Below, in pieces: positions 1 through 9,078 of a DNA stretch of 64,000 bases. The notes below the pieces were generated by a model that saw only the letters and a program-made list of their open reading frames with translations, was not told the DNA's origin and ran no database searches. Source of the DNA: Bog-950 sp964615305 (GTDB lineage Bacteria > Bacteroidota > Bacteroidia > Chitinophagales > LD1). Numbering within the stretch: the stretch's first letter is position 1; the number at the start of each line of letters is the position of its first letter. Location of the stretch: NCBI GenBank assembly GCA_964615305.1, contig CAZTNA010000006.1, positions 62,001 to 126,000 on the forward strand, written 5' to 3'. Both the position numbers and the translations under genes were made by a program.

Positions 1-1179
1 TACGACCGCTCCGGAGTTATGAAGGTAGCATCGCAACCTGCTATATACAGCAAGGGATTGGTGAGTAAGTTAATGAACCCCTCGGCATATTTTGACTTAG
101 AGAACCACAAGACAGCACAAGTAACCAAGCAAGAGCGTATAGGGGCGCTGAGTTATTTGGCTACGTATGCCCCCATTAGAAACAACCAGGGCGATGCTAT
201 TGCCTACCTCGGCATTCCGTATTTCGAAAGATCAAAAAATATTGACAACGAGGTGTCATCATTTTTGGTGGCGCTTATGAATGTGTATGTGTTTCTGCTT
301 ATTTGCGCGGCCATACTTGCCTACCTGGTTTCAAATTCTATTACCCGCCCGCTTACAATAATTAGTGAGAAACTACGAATACTGAACCTGAATAAAGTGA
401 ATGAGCCGATAGAGTGGAATAGTAATGATGAAATTGGTGTGCTGGTAAACGAGTACAATAAAATGATTAACGAGTTAGAACAGAGTGCTCAAAAGTTAGC
501 TAAAAGCGAGCGGGAAGGTGCTTGGCGCGAAATGGCAAAACAAATTGCCCATGAAATAAAGAACCCGCTTACACCTATGAAGCTAAGCATACAGTATCTT
601 CAGCGGGCTATTGATGAGGGCCATACGAACATTGAGCAGCTTGCCCAAAAGGTAGCTAAAACACTTGAAGAGCAGATTGAAAACCTATCGAGTATTGCTA
701 CAGCTTTTTCATCGTTTGCCAAAATGCCCAAGGCACAAAACGAAATTATTGAGTTGAACGAATTGCTACGTTCTATTGTTCATTTGTTTGGCAACGAAGA
801 TGCACAGGTAACCTTTACCACCTCGGTAGCGCACCCTACTGTGTTTGCTGATAAAAACCAGTTAGTAAGCGTGTTTAATAATTTGGTAAAAAACGCCATA
901 CAGAGTATTCCCGAAAACCGAAAAGGATTTGTAGATGTGCATGTAAAACAAGAAGAAGATTGGGTGGTTGTAGCCGTAAGCGATAATGGTGTTGGAATAG
1001 CGGGCAGCCATTACGAAAATGTGTTTGTGCCTAACTTTACCACCAAGTCGTCAGGCACCGGCTTAGGGCTGGCTATCACCAAACAGATTGTAGATGGGGC
1101 AGGAGGTAAAATATGGTTTGAAAGCGAAGAGAATGTAGGATCTACCTTTACTGTAAAACTTGCTGTGTGCAAGGCATAA
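1..1179 (+). CDS. Sensor histidine kinase, NtrY-like (5' end outside window)
   Basis: Membrane sensor kinase of a two-component system; the reading frame is open to base 1, so the N-terminal sensor part lies outside the window. Numbering from the Met at base 19: end of an extracytoplasmic segment (1-80), a transmembrane helix (about 83-105), HAMP linker (106-158), and HisKA domain with the phospho-acceptor His178 in AHEIKNPL. The HATPase domain follows, with the N box NNLVKNAIQ, G1 box SDNGVGI and G2 box GTGLGLAI. The HEIKNPLTPMKLSIQ H-box resembles the NtrY/nitrogen-sensor group. No response regulator is visible downstream, where a terminator separates it from a convergent gene. The signal sensed cannot be read from this fragment. 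Confidence 0.9.
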   Translation, partial: YDRSGVMKVASQPAIYSKGLVSKLMNPSAYFDLENHKTAQVTKQERIGALSYLATYAPIRNNQGDAIAYLGIPYFERSKNIDNEVSSFLVALMNVYVFLLICAAILAYLVSNSITRPLTIISEKLRILNLNKVNEPIEWNSNDEIGVLVNEYNKMINELEQSAQKLAKSEREGAWREMAKQIAHEIKNPLTPMKLSIQYLQRAIDEGHTNIEQLAQKVAKTLEEQIENLSSIATAFSSFAKMPKAQNEIIELNELLRSIVHLFGNEDAQVTFTTSVAHPTVFADKNQLVSVFNNLVKNAIQSIPENRKGFVDVHVKQEEDWVVVAVSDNGVGIAGSHYENVFVPNFTTKSSGTGLGLAITKQIVDGAGGKIWFESEENVGSTFTVKLAVCKA

Positions 1180-1180
1180 A

Positions 1181-1218
1181 AAAAGCAGGAGTGGTTAGTT
1201 CCTGCTTTTAATTTTTTC
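1181..1218. terminator. Bidirectional intrinsic terminator
   Basis: A 10-bp perfect stem (AAAAGCAGGA paired with TCCTGCTTTT) with a 9-base loop starts two bases after the kinase stop codon. It is followed by a T-rich tract on the plus strand and preceded by an A tract, so it can end transcription of both the kinase and the convergent TonB receptor gene. Confidence 0.85.
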
Positions 1219-1229
1219 TGTTTCAGAGT

Positions 1230-3803
1230 TTAGTATTCAGCTACTTTCTTTTTATACAGATTGCTGAAATTGTAACTGATTTGTAAAGTATAACTGCGCG
1301 GTTGTTCGAAACGACCCGGACGTGGCATCCATTCCCAGTTAGCTACGTTCTTTATAATGAAAGCAAGTTTCAGATTGTCCACCGGTTTGTAACCTATACC
1401 TATGTTAATGATGTTGTCGCCACGGTATTTTTTGGCTTCCAACCCTTCGCGGTATTGTTTAAGCGCTTTAAACGAATTAATTTTAAAGAACAAAGGAACC
1501 AGATTGGTGAAAAACGGACTTACAAAAGCATAGTCTATGTTTTCCTGATACGCAATAAACTGATAATCTAAGTTGAAATCGAACCGCTTGTGATTAATGT
1601 TGAATATCAACTTAAACTGGTGTATAGGGCGATACTTCAATGTATTGAATGAAGAAGAAGAGGTCATGCCGTAAGTAATAAACTGTGTAGTATCTAAACC
1701 GGCAGGTGCGTTTGCTCCATTAAATGCTCCTTGAAACAATCCACCGCCTGCGCTTGGCTTAATGGTGTCACCGGCATAGTTAAAGAGGGTAATTGGCTTG
1801 TTCCAGTTAAGGGCTTTTGAGTTTACGTAAGTGTAACCACCCAATACGCTAAACTCAACCCCTTTATACACGGTTTGTATTCCCAGTGCGGCATCGACAC
1901 CCAACATGCGGGTAGTGCCAATATTTTGTGAAGAGAAACCTGCACCCGGGCTGGTAATGCTGGAGAATTTACCAAACGGACCAAACATGAACTCCATCAT
2001 GTTTTGGTATTGATTCCAGAAACCTGCTACATCAAAGTAACCGGTGGTAACGGCTGTTTTGCCAAACTTAAATCCTTGTTTTAAACCTATTTCGGCACTG
2101 TAGCCTTTTTCGGGTTTTAAGTTTGCGTTAGGTAAAATTTCTAACGCACCTACTTTAGTTGTTACAAATAACTCAGCTATGGAAGGGTAGCGGAAACCCT
2201 GGCCAAACGATGCTCTTACATAGGTAGCTTCATGTGCCTGATAGTTTAACCCAATGCGGAACAGCGGGTAGGTAAGTTCTTTCAAACTATTTTGCCCATC
2301 TACGTTAAAGTATTCCCAACGGGCACCGAGGGTTACGTTTAATCGGTTAAAAAATTTTCCATCTATCTGTGCATATACCGAAGCGTTGTAAGCGTTGTGC
2401 TGTTTATCGCCATATAAATAGGGAATAGGGTAGTAGCCCAGTGAGTCTATTAAGGCATTGCGTACTGAATCAGGGGTAGCATCATTGGGATTTTTTGGCG
2501 GTGCTATTTTATCAATACGCCCGCCAACACCGGCCACAAAATTGAGTTTAACTTTTTCGGAAATTTCGAAAGGGCGCTGATAGCTGATGTCAATGATATG
2601 ACGATGAGCTATGGAGCCCTGACCAGTGCTGTTTACGTTAGACGAGTTTAGCCAACGGTAACGGAACGAAAGGCGGTTGTTTTGCTTATCGGTGTAGTTG
2701 ATAAATGGGTCAATGAGGTAGCGGCTGTTTTCGTAAATGGTTACCGTGTTTACCAATGGGCGGTATCCTTTAGAGCCAATACTATCCCACAGAAAAAAAG
2801 TTTTACCCCAACTCCAGTTGGCTAATGCACCTACTCCCATATTCAGCCCTTCTACTTTTTTAAAGCGGTAGCGCAGTTTAGCATTTAGGCGAAACTCTTG
2901 CCCGTCAGAGCTGTCAAGCCAACCGCGGTCGTTATTGTAAGCAGTGCCGGTAGTTAAATCTATTTGACCTATTTTTCTGCGGTCGGCAAAGTTGAAACCA
3001 TAGGCATGTTGAGGTTTGCCTTGCCACCATTTCATGCTGCGTGTTTTGGTAGGGGCATCGTAAAAGCCGGCATAAGTTTGCAACTTGGTATAGGGCTCAT
3101 CGGTAGCATAAGCTACACGGGCATTTATAACCCCGTTTAAGGCACCGGTTCCGTAAATGGCAGATGCCGCACCTTTCAGTACTTCAATCTGATCTATATT
3201 TTCAACGGGCATCATGCTCCATTTAGCATCATCGGCATCGGCAGTGGTTATCAGCAGGTCGTCATACAATACCGCTACCCGTGAACCGGCACCGTAGCTC
3301 CAGCCGCTGCCTCCGCGTATATTCACCTGGCCATCGGCTATAGTTACACCGGGTATTTTTTGCACCCCGCCCGATACATCGGTTACGTTTTGGTTGTTCA
3401 GTACGGCTGATTTCATGACCTCGAGCGATACCGTTTCTTCGCTTAGTTTTTTCTCGTATTTACTACCGGTAACCACCACCACATCTATCAGGGTTGATTT
3501 TTCTTTCAATAACTGGTTCAGCACTTTCTTTTCGCCTTCGGCCAGTGTTACTTTTACGCGTACATCATCTTTGCCTACGTATTTAAAGAGTACTTCGTAA
3601 CTTCCGGCAGGCAGGTTAATTTCATAAAGGCCATCGAAATCGGTAACGGCTGCCCAGCCTTTGGAAGCATCAATTACTACGTTACAGCTAATGAGTGCAT
3701 CGCCATTTTCTTCGGTTACTTTTCCGCTCAGTTTAGCGTTTTGGGCTAAGGTGCTTAGCGACAAAATGCAAGCTGCCAGAAAGGAGTAAAGTTTCAACTT
3801 CAT
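1230..3803 (-). CDS. TonB-dependent receptor with carboxypeptidase-like N-terminal domain
   Basis: Outer-membrane gated transporter, 857 residues. A signal peptide (1-20, ending in LAQ) is followed by a carboxypeptidase-regulatory-like beta domain (about 24-105; LSGKVTEENGDAL start, DFDGLYEINLPAG). Then come the plug domain (about 120-230; QVNIRGGSGW, VEVLKG-like QIEVLKGAASAIYGTGALNGVI) and a long beta-barrel ending in aromatic YTLQISYNF strands. Barrel motifs such as ASFGQGFRYPSIAELF and NLKPEKGYSAEIGLK are typical of receptors for small chelates or vitamins, but no substrate can be assigned. There is no SusD partner beside it, so it is not a classical SusCD glycan system. Confidence 0.9.
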   Translation of the reverse strand: MKLKLYSFLAACILSLSTLAQNAKLSGKVTEENGDALISCNVVIDASKGWAAVTDFDGLYEINLPAGSYEVLFKYVGKDDVRVKVTLAEGEKKVLNQLLKEKSTLIDVVVVTGSKYEKKLSEETVSLEVMKSAVLNNQNVTDVSGGVQKIPGVTIADGQVNIRGGSGWSYGAGSRVAVLYDDLLITTADADDAKWSMMPVENIDQIEVLKGAASAIYGTGALNGVINARVAYATDEPYTKLQTYAGFYDAPTKTRSMKWWQGKPQHAYGFNFADRRKIGQIDLTTGTAYNNDRGWLDSSDGQEFRLNAKLRYRFKKVEGLNMGVGALANWSWGKTFFLWDSIGSKGYRPLVNTVTIYENSRYLIDPFINYTDKQNNRLSFRYRWLNSSNVNSTGQGSIAHRHIIDISYQRPFEISEKVKLNFVAGVGGRIDKIAPPKNPNDATPDSVRNALIDSLGYYPIPYLYGDKQHNAYNASVYAQIDGKFFNRLNVTLGARWEYFNVDGQNSLKELTYPLFRIGLNYQAHEATYVRASFGQGFRYPSIAELFVTTKVGALEILPNANLKPEKGYSAEIGLKQGFKFGKTAVTTGYFDVAGFWNQYQNMMEFMFGPFGKFSSITSPGAGFSSQNIGTTRMLGVDAALGIQTVYKGVEFSVLGGYTYVNSKALNWNKPITLFNYAGDTIKPSAGGGLFQGAFNGANAPAGLDTTQFITYGMTSSSSFNTLKYRPIHQFKLIFNINHKRFDFNLDYQFIAYQENIDYAFVSPFFTNLVPLFFKINSFKALKQYREGLEAKKYRGDNIINIGIGYKPVDNLKLAFIIKNVANWEWMPRPGRFEQPRSYTLQISYNFSNLYKKKVAEY

Positions 3804-3885
3804 AAGGGTTGTTTTTGGTTACGAACAAAAATAGTTTTTTGAGTAAGAGAGCCAAGTGAGTGAGCAGCTCTCCACTGAACACATC

Positions 3886-4719
3886 TTAGCCGTTCAGTTC
3901 TTTTAGTGTAATATTCAGTGCTGCTAAATCTGGGGCAGAATCGTGTGCCTTCATTTGCCGGAGGCCTAAAAGGTTTTCGCGGGTTACCGGAAACGGTAAG
4001 CGTAAAAACTGCACGATGGCTATTGGCCACTCGGCTATAAAGTAGGGTATGGAAACAAACACCGGGCGGGAGCCCGATTGCAAAGCTATATGCCTGAAAA
4101 TATCTTTGATGGTGTACACCTTGGGTGTGGCCAAACAGTAGGTGCCTGTTGTTTTTTTTTCGATACATAGGTCAACGGCATGAGTTAAATCATCAATAAA
4201 AAGTAACTGTACCGGCTGCAACCCACCCCCTATAAGCGGAACAAATCTGCTGGCCGATATTGTTTTTTTAATACGGCTGAATAAGCCCTTTTCGCCTACC
4301 ACTAAACCCAGTTTTAGCACCAGTGCAGAAGTGATTTTCAGCTGTTGCTCTAATGTAAATTTGTGTTTGCCGTACTCGCTGAGTGCCCGGGCGTGTGCCG
4401 ACATGCTGCTTAAAAAAATAAACTGTGTGCCGCTGGCGGCACATGCTTTTTGCAACGCTGTGGTTGCGGCTATGTTTTTTTCTGACGAAGAGTGGTTGTT
4501 AGTAAAGGGCAGATATGCGGTATGTATTAAAACATGGTAGCCTGTGGTGTCAGGAAATGTTTCAGGTTGGGTAATGTCGTAAGGTATATATTCTGCGCCA
4601 GGTGGCAGCGTAACCGGTTGTTTGCGCTGAAAAAAAACTACCTGATGACCTTGCGCTGCCAAGTGGTTAGCTAACCAGTTTCCAATAAAACCACTGCTGC
4701 CTGTTATGCCTATGCGCAT
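3886..4719 (-). CDS. NAD(P)-dependent epimerase/dehydratase (extended SDR)
   Basis: A 277-residue short-chain dehydrogenase/reductase of the sugar-epimerase type. The Rossmann signature GITGSSGFIGNWLA (TGxxGFIG) lies at residues 4-17, and the catalytic set is visible as FLSSMSAHARALSEYGKHK with Tyr and Lys in YxxxK spacing. The C-terminal half (PLIGGGLQPVQLLFIDDLTHAV) matches the substrate-side region of NAD-dependent epimerase/dehydratases. Substrate unknown. It stands alone on the minus strand, 82 bp downstream of the start of the TonB receptor gene in the same direction, so the two could share a transcript. Confidence 0.85.
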   Translation of the reverse strand: MRIGITGSSGFIGNWLANHLAAQGHQVVFFQRKQPVTLPPGAEYIPYDITQPETFPDTTGYHVLIHTAYLPFTNNHSSSEKNIAATTALQKACAASGTQFIFLSSMSAHARALSEYGKHKFTLEQQLKITSALVLKLGLVVGEKGLFSRIKKTISASRFVPLIGGGLQPVQLLFIDDLTHAVDLCIEKKTTGTYCLATPKVYTIKDIFRHIALQSGSRPVFVSIPYFIAEWPIAIVQFLRLPFPVTRENLLGLRQMKAHDSAPDLAALNITLKELNG

Positions 4720-4810
4720 GCAGCAAATGTAATTAAGCCGGCAATAGCTGCTCGTACTTTTTGTTGCTAGTGCAGCACATTGGCTGCGGGGTTAAGGGGT
4801 GTAACAAATG

Positions 4811-5855
4811 AAGCCGTCTCAAAACTGATTTGAGGCGGTTTTTTATGCAGGTATTTTGGCTGAGCAAAAAAAAGAAGATGGTTTTAAGCCACCATATTCT
4901 TTAAGTTGTGAGCGATGGCAATCAGACCTGTTTCGATTTCTACTTTTTTCTTTCCTCTTAAATTAAATCGTTTGAAGTTTTTGTTGTGTTTGAGATTGGC
5001 GAATACGGGTTCTACATCGCAGCATCGTTTTTTTCGGTGGCGGATGCCTTGTTCTGTGTTGAGTTTTTCTTGGGCTTGCCGTTGATAGTGGCGCAGGCGG
5101 TGGTTGACTTTGATAATTCGGTTGCCTTGGGCATCATGACACATGCCACGCAGCGGACAGTTAACACAATTCTTTGCCTGATAGACGTGCACTTCTTTTT
5201 CGTATCCGTTGGCTGATTTTTGTTTTTCGGTGCGCACCTTGTTCATGGGCTGACCCATGGGGCAGGTAAAGCAATCTTTCTCTTTGTTGTAATGCAGTTG
5301 GTGTTGGTGGAACGGTTTTTTTTGCGCGTAATTTTTATGTTGTTCTTTATCGAAGGTGCTGAACTTAACGAAGGATTCAATATTGTTTTCTTCTAAGAAT
5401 GTGTAGTTCTCTTCGCTACCATAACCTGCATCGGCTGTAATGGTTTGGGGTGTTTGTCCATATATATTTTTGTATTCTTCTACATGGGCAATGAGGGTGG
5501 TGGTATCCGTAGGGTTGTGATGAAGCGTGTAGTTGGTAATAATTTGGTTATGGGTGGATATTTGAAGATTGTAGCCGGGTTTCAGCTGCCCGTTTTTCAT
5601 GTGATCTTCCTTCATGTGCATGAACGTAGCATCGTTATCTGTTTTGCTGAAGCTGTTGCGCTGTTCTAATATCTTTTCTTGTTCTTCATAGCGTTTTAGA
5701 TTGTCGGGCCAATGTTTTTTGGCGTAGTTCAGCTTTTGTTTTATCGGCTTGCTCACTTCTTCTTTGCCCGATAATACTTCGTCTATCTTCTCAATGGTTT
5801 GCTGCACTTTTTCGGCATCAATTTTTTCGAACACCAATGGTTCGGTGTCTTTCAT
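4811..5855 (-). mobile_element. Remnant 1 of an IS1182-type insertion sequence
   Basis: Holds the 3' two thirds of a transposase gene plus the downstream IS end. The last ~70 bp past the transposase stop (bases 4811-4883) align closely with bases 24825-24899, so both loci carry the same element end, in opposite orientations about 19 kb apart. That end contains an inverted repeat (CCGCCTCAAA / TTTGAGACGG, one mismatch). The other IS end is absent. Confidence 0.8.
4884..5855 (-). pseudogene. IS1182-family transposase, N-terminally truncated
   Basis: Encodes 323 residues of a DDE transposase that is normally about 450-500 residues long. Visible family features are SFSKTDNDATFMHMKEDHMK followed by LKPGYNLQIST; an acidic residue in TADAGYGSEENY; a Cys-rich segment (CFTCPMGQPM, NCVNCPLRGMC); and the terminal catalytic Glu region CCDVEPVFANLKHNK. 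The N-terminal DUF772-like DNA-binding half and the first catalytic Asp are missing, so it should be inactive. Upstream in the same frame the sequence changes abruptly into a signal-peptide-like stretch with a stop codon. Confidence 0.85.
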
Positions 5856-5933
5856 TTGTGCAATTACCTACATTACAATAAACAGAAGCAGGCAAGCAAC
5901 AACAACATTGCAGATTGTAAATACCTTTTTCAT
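5856..5933 (-). pseudogene. Signal-peptide stub interrupted by a stop, fused to the transposase frame
   Basis: An ATG at 5933 opens a frame reading MKKVFTICNVVVACLLLFIV-M, then a TAG stop, then V-I-A-Q, running in frame into the transposase fragment. Lys-Lys, a hydrophobic core and a final Ala-Gln are the layout of Bacteroidota export signals. The stub is therefore read as the start of a lost secreted-protein gene whose body was replaced by IS sequence. The TAG prevents full-length translation from this start. Confidence 0.5.
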
Positions 5934-6067
5934 AATTAGTGTATTTTAGTTAGAGAATGTTCGAATGTACTAAAAAGAATCCTCGCACACAGATAAAAAT
6001 TTTTATACTATGAAACAGGAGCAGACGCGCTTAGTTACCCCACTGCTACCATGTGGTATTGAGTAAC

Positions 6068-7927
6068 TCAAAAAGTTTTTGAAACTGCCGTTGTAATATC
6101 AACCGGTTCGCGGCTTCCTTTGCCTGAATTTGTTTGCTCGGTGGCTTTTATAAACTCATCAATTATATGCGCGGCTTTGAGCGGATGCCCCATATGGAAA
6201 AGATGCTCACGGAACAGGTCGTATTCGTGCTCGTTAGTTACATCGCGCACTTCAATGTTTTCGCCTTTGTAAATACGCGGCACATAACGGGCAACCCCAT
6301 CGCGCTCGCTTTTTAAAATAAGCACCTGTACACCGCGTTGGGGTAAATTTACCAGGCCAATTTGTTTGTCGAAAACAATGCTCTGCTCAAGTGCTGAATG
6401 TGTTTGAATGGCAAAAACCTTAGCAGGCACTCTGTTCAATGCCCGCTCAATGGGCACCCTGTTCAATTGCGGCAGCGAATCCATGTTACTCATCAGGTAC
6501 AGGATACGCTCTTTGGCAGCCACCCAAATGCGCTCACGCATAGAGCTTTCTTTACTTACCAACCAGTCAGAAAGAGAAATACCGCGCCTGCGCACACCCG
6601 CTTTTGAATCAAGCGGAATAACACCGCGCATGGTTACTATCATAGTTTTAGCTGCCAAACCTTTAATGTGCGATAGGGCCGGCAGAATTACATTATCTAA
6701 AAAGCCGAGCGTGGCATGTTTGGCTTCTTCGCCAAAAAACGGATTAGCACCAATGCGCCCCCGCAAATACTTTTTTACAGCAGGGTATTTGTTCAGTTCA
6801 CGGTCAATCATCATAAAATAAATATTGCCCATGGAGTGGTCGTAGATATAAACCGGATGCCCGCGCTCGCCAAAAAAATTTACAACAGCATCAATATTCT
6901 TTGCAACATGGTGCGAGTATTCAGCAGGGGGCAGGTCGCTGGGTATAGAGCCATAATGCATGGCAGCCGCTATATAAAGATGCGAGGGAATGGTTACCAG
7001 CATGCCGTCAAACGAATTAAGCCCCAGAAAGCCGTGAATAAGAAGCACCACCGGAAGTTTCTCTTTGGCGTTTTCGTTATATGCATTAGCCGTATCTACA
7101 CGTATTACACTGGTACCGTAGGGGGTTTCCCGCTCTATTTCTAACTGAGGCCAGGTAAGCGCTTTATCGTCAATAAAAACAGTAAGGCGTTTTTTTACGT
7201 TGGACATGTAACGCAAAAATCCGGGGCTGTTGTTTTCTTTTACATCGCTTGCAAGCAGCCAGGCCAGTGGCCTGCGTTTGTCAGCTTTGGTGGCAAGAAA
7301 CGCTATGCGGCTTGAGCGCAAAAGAAAGTAAGGTGTACCGGTAATTTCTTTCTCGCCTTTATTGGTTACTACAGCGGCAATATCGTTACAATCAAATGCC
7401 TTTGAGTTTCTTTCAATAGCTGCCACACGTCCGCGTGGGTTACAGGCAAGAAAAACATAGTCGAATCCTTTTTTGTTATTGGCTATAAGAAATCCGGAAA
7501 CAGATTTATTGTAATCGGCCACGTAAGCTTCCATGCTTTCACGGCTAAAATCGTGACCAATCATCTGGTCGCGGGTAATCAGCCGGTTGCGCAAAAGCTT
7601 TTTAACGAATTCACGCGCATCCATAATCCCTTCCAGGTTACGTTGCTTAATCATGGGTGTATTTACAAACGTGTAAAGAATGTTTTGCGGATTCTTCAGT
7701 TCATCGTAATGGTCGAAAATGTATTTATAAGCTCCTGAAGGTGAGCGCCCGTGCGAAAGTGCCACCATAAACTTTTCGCCTTTTTCAAGCTTGCGGTTGG
7801 CGTATTTAATAAAGTCTTTACCTACCGCCTTGTTAAACAAATCGGTGGTTAAAAAATACTTTGTATCGGGAAATTCAGGAGTAACAATACCGTACGGATT
7901 GCCCTCGGTTGGAGAAGATGTTTCCAA
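6068..7927 (-). CDS. Fusion: sugar-phosphate isomerase/lactonase-like domain + alpha/beta hydrolase
   Basis: About 619 residues. Residues ~20-240 resemble the NagB/6-phosphogluconolactonase fold: FMVALSHGRSPSGAYKYIF matches the phosphate-loop region. However, the segment equivalent to GxGxDGHIxFN reads ACNPRGRVAAIERN, so the usual catalytic Asp and His are replaced. Residues ~280-600 form an alpha/beta hydrolase: oxyanion HGFLGLNSF, nucleophile elbow DHSMG (Asp in place of the first Gly of GxSxG), and a candidate catalytic His in HLFHMGHP. The frame opens only after a stop at 7931-7933 and the first usable codon is TTG at 7927; the first ATG is at about residue 54. It follows sdhB by 7 bp, so it is probably the last gene of the sdh transcript. 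Function unknown. Confidence 0.75.
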   Translation of the reverse strand: METSSPTEGNPYGIVTPEFPDTKYFLTTDLFNKAVGKDFIKYANRKLEKGEKFMVALSHGRSPSGAYKYIFDHYDELKNPQNILYTFVNTPMIKQRNLEGIMDAREFVKKLLRNRLITRDQMIGHDFSRESMEAYVADYNKSVSGFLIANNKKGFDYVFLACNPRGRVAAIERNSKAFDCNDIAAVVTNKGEKEITGTPYFLLRSSRIAFLATKADKRRPLAWLLASDVKENNSPGFLRYMSNVKKRLTVFIDDKALTWPQLEIERETPYGTSVIRVDTANAYNENAKEKLPVVLLIHGFLGLNSFDGMLVTIPSHLYIAAAMHYGSIPSDLPPAEYSHHVAKNIDAVVNFFGERGHPVYIYDHSMGNIYFMMIDRELNKYPAVKKYLRGRIGANPFFGEEAKHATLGFLDNVILPALSHIKGLAAKTMIVTMRGVIPLDSKAGVRRRGISLSDWLVSKESSMRERIWVAAKERILYLMSNMDSLPQLNRVPIERALNRVPAKVFAIQTHSALEQSIVFDKQIGLVNLPQRGVQVLILKSERDGVARYVPRIYKGENIEVRDVTNEHEYDLFREHLFHMGHPLKAAHIIDEFIKATEQTNSGKGSREPVDITTAVSKTF

Positions 7928-7934
7928 AAATTAG

Positions 7935-8681
7935 TTATTCGTTAATCAAACTTGCCACCACATACTCTCTGTTCATCCGCGCAATGTTGGTGAGCTTAAT
8001 TTCTTTAGGGCACTCCGCTTCGCAAGCGCCAATATTGGTGCAGTTACCAAAACCTTCTTCATCCATTTGGTTTACCATGTTTATAGCACGGGTGTTTCGC
8101 TCCGGCTCGCCTTGTGGCAATAAGGCCAGTTGAGATATTTTGGCGGAAACAAACAACATGGCGGCACCATTGGGGCAAGCAGCCACACATGCACCGCAGC
8201 CAATACAGGCGGCAGCGTCCATTGCTTTTTCGGCACATGCTTTTTCTACCGGCAGGTTGTTGGCGTCTTGCGCCTGACCGGTGTTTACCGAAGTAAACCC
8301 GCCTTTGGCAATAATTCTGTCAAACGCGCTACGGTCGGTTACTAAATCTTTAATAACCGGAAATGCCTGTGCCCTCCAAGGCTCTACATAAATGGTATCG
8401 CCATCTTTAAATGAGCGCATATACAACTGGCAGGTAGTGGCGGCATGTTGCGGACCGTGTGCGCGCCCGCTGATATACATGGAACACATTCCGCAGATAC
8501 CTTCTCGGCAATCGTGGTCAAACGCAATAGGGTCTTCGCCTTTGCGAACGAGGTTATCGTTCAGCACATCTACCATTTCCAAAAAACTCATATCGGCATT
8601 AATGTTGTCAATGGTGTAGTCAACTAACTTTCCTTCACTCTTTGAATTCTTTTGGCGCCAAACTTTTAGGTTAAACTTCAT
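7935..8681 (-). CDS. sdhB: Succinate dehydrogenase/fumarate reductase iron-sulfur subunit
   Basis: 248-residue electron-transfer subunit of complex II on the inner face of the cytoplasmic membrane, linking the flavoprotein to the quinone site. The [2Fe-2S] ligands are in CREGICGMC (Cys58, 63, 66) with Cys84. The [4Fe-4S] motif CIGCGACVAAC is at 159-169, and the 3Fe-4S-type ligands are in CTNIGACEAEC (214-224). Length and motif order match the Bacteroidota class B enzyme. It is separated from sdhA by an inserted four-helix-bundle gene, unlike the usual tight A-B spacing. Confidence 0.97.
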   Translation of the reverse strand: MKFNLKVWRQKNSKSEGKLVDYTIDNINADMSFLEMVDVLNDNLVRKGEDPIAFDHDCREGICGMCSMYISGRAHGPQHAATTCQLYMRSFKDGDTIYVEPWRAQAFPVIKDLVTDRSAFDRIIAKGGFTSVNTGQAQDANNLPVEKACAEKAMDAAACIGCGACVAACPNGAAMLFVSAKISQLALLPQGEPERNTRAINMVNQMDEEGFGNCTNIGACEAECPKEIKLTNIARMNREYVVASLINE

Positions 8682-8689
8682 AATATGTC

Positions 8690-8725
8690 AATTTGATGAT
8701 TTGATAATTCGGTGATTTGATGATG
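8690..8725. repeat. Left inverted-repeat arm of the four-helix-bundle cassette
   Basis: 36 bases containing AATTTGATGATTTG, an extra 8-base segment, and GTGATTTGATGATG. It is complementary to the arm at 9079-9106 and abuts the cassette gene's stop codon. Confidence 0.8.
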
Positions 8726-9076
8726 CTATTTCGCTTTTGCGGTTGAAACAATTTTTGAAATGATTTTATGAATTGATTCTACAGTTTTTAAAAGTTCATC
8801 CGGGTCGGGATAATTTTTTGATTTCTTACATAACAACAACCAGTATTCCGTTTCATCTGTCTCTTTTGCTGCAATCTTTATCTTATGAATAAAGTCTGCT
8901 TTGCTTTCAGCGTTCTGAGCTTCCCTCACATTTGCCCCAATTGATGTTCCGCTTCTGAATAGCTGATTCGCCACATTAAACTTCCGCTTCGATTCAAGCA
9001 ACTCACAGTACTCAATAACCTTCAATGAAAACTCAAACGTTAACTCAACAATCAGATTAGGTTTGTTCGTTTGCAT
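8726..9076 (-). CDS. Four helix bundle protein (S23/rRNA-intervening-sequence family)
   Basis: 116 residues, all helical. Characteristic family segments are FEFSLKVIEYCELL, VANQLFRSGTSIGANVREA and ESKADFIHKIKIAAKETDETEYWL. The family is known from ORFs inside intervening sequences of bacterial 23S rRNA genes and from the Avd accessory of diversity-generating retroelements; most members have no defined biochemical role. Here it lies between sdhA and sdhB, in the same direction, wrapped by inverted repeats. It has nothing to do with complex II by sequence and is most likely a passenger of the insertion. Confidence 0.9.
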   Translation of the reverse strand: MQTNKPNLIVELTFEFSLKVIEYCELLESKRKFNVANQLFRSGTSIGANVREAQNAESKADFIHKIKIAAKETDETEYWLLLCKKSKNYPDPDELLKTVESIHKIISKIVSTAKAK

Positions 9077-9078
9077 TT

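Noticed and set aside
3800..4168. 122-residue minus-strand open frame
   Set aside because: It overlaps the SDR gene in another frame, has a composition unlike a protein and no recognisable motif; a shadow.
6408..7144. Plus-strand open frames of 137-142 residues
   Set aside because: They lie antisense to the fusion gene whose domains are recognisable; no motif of their own.
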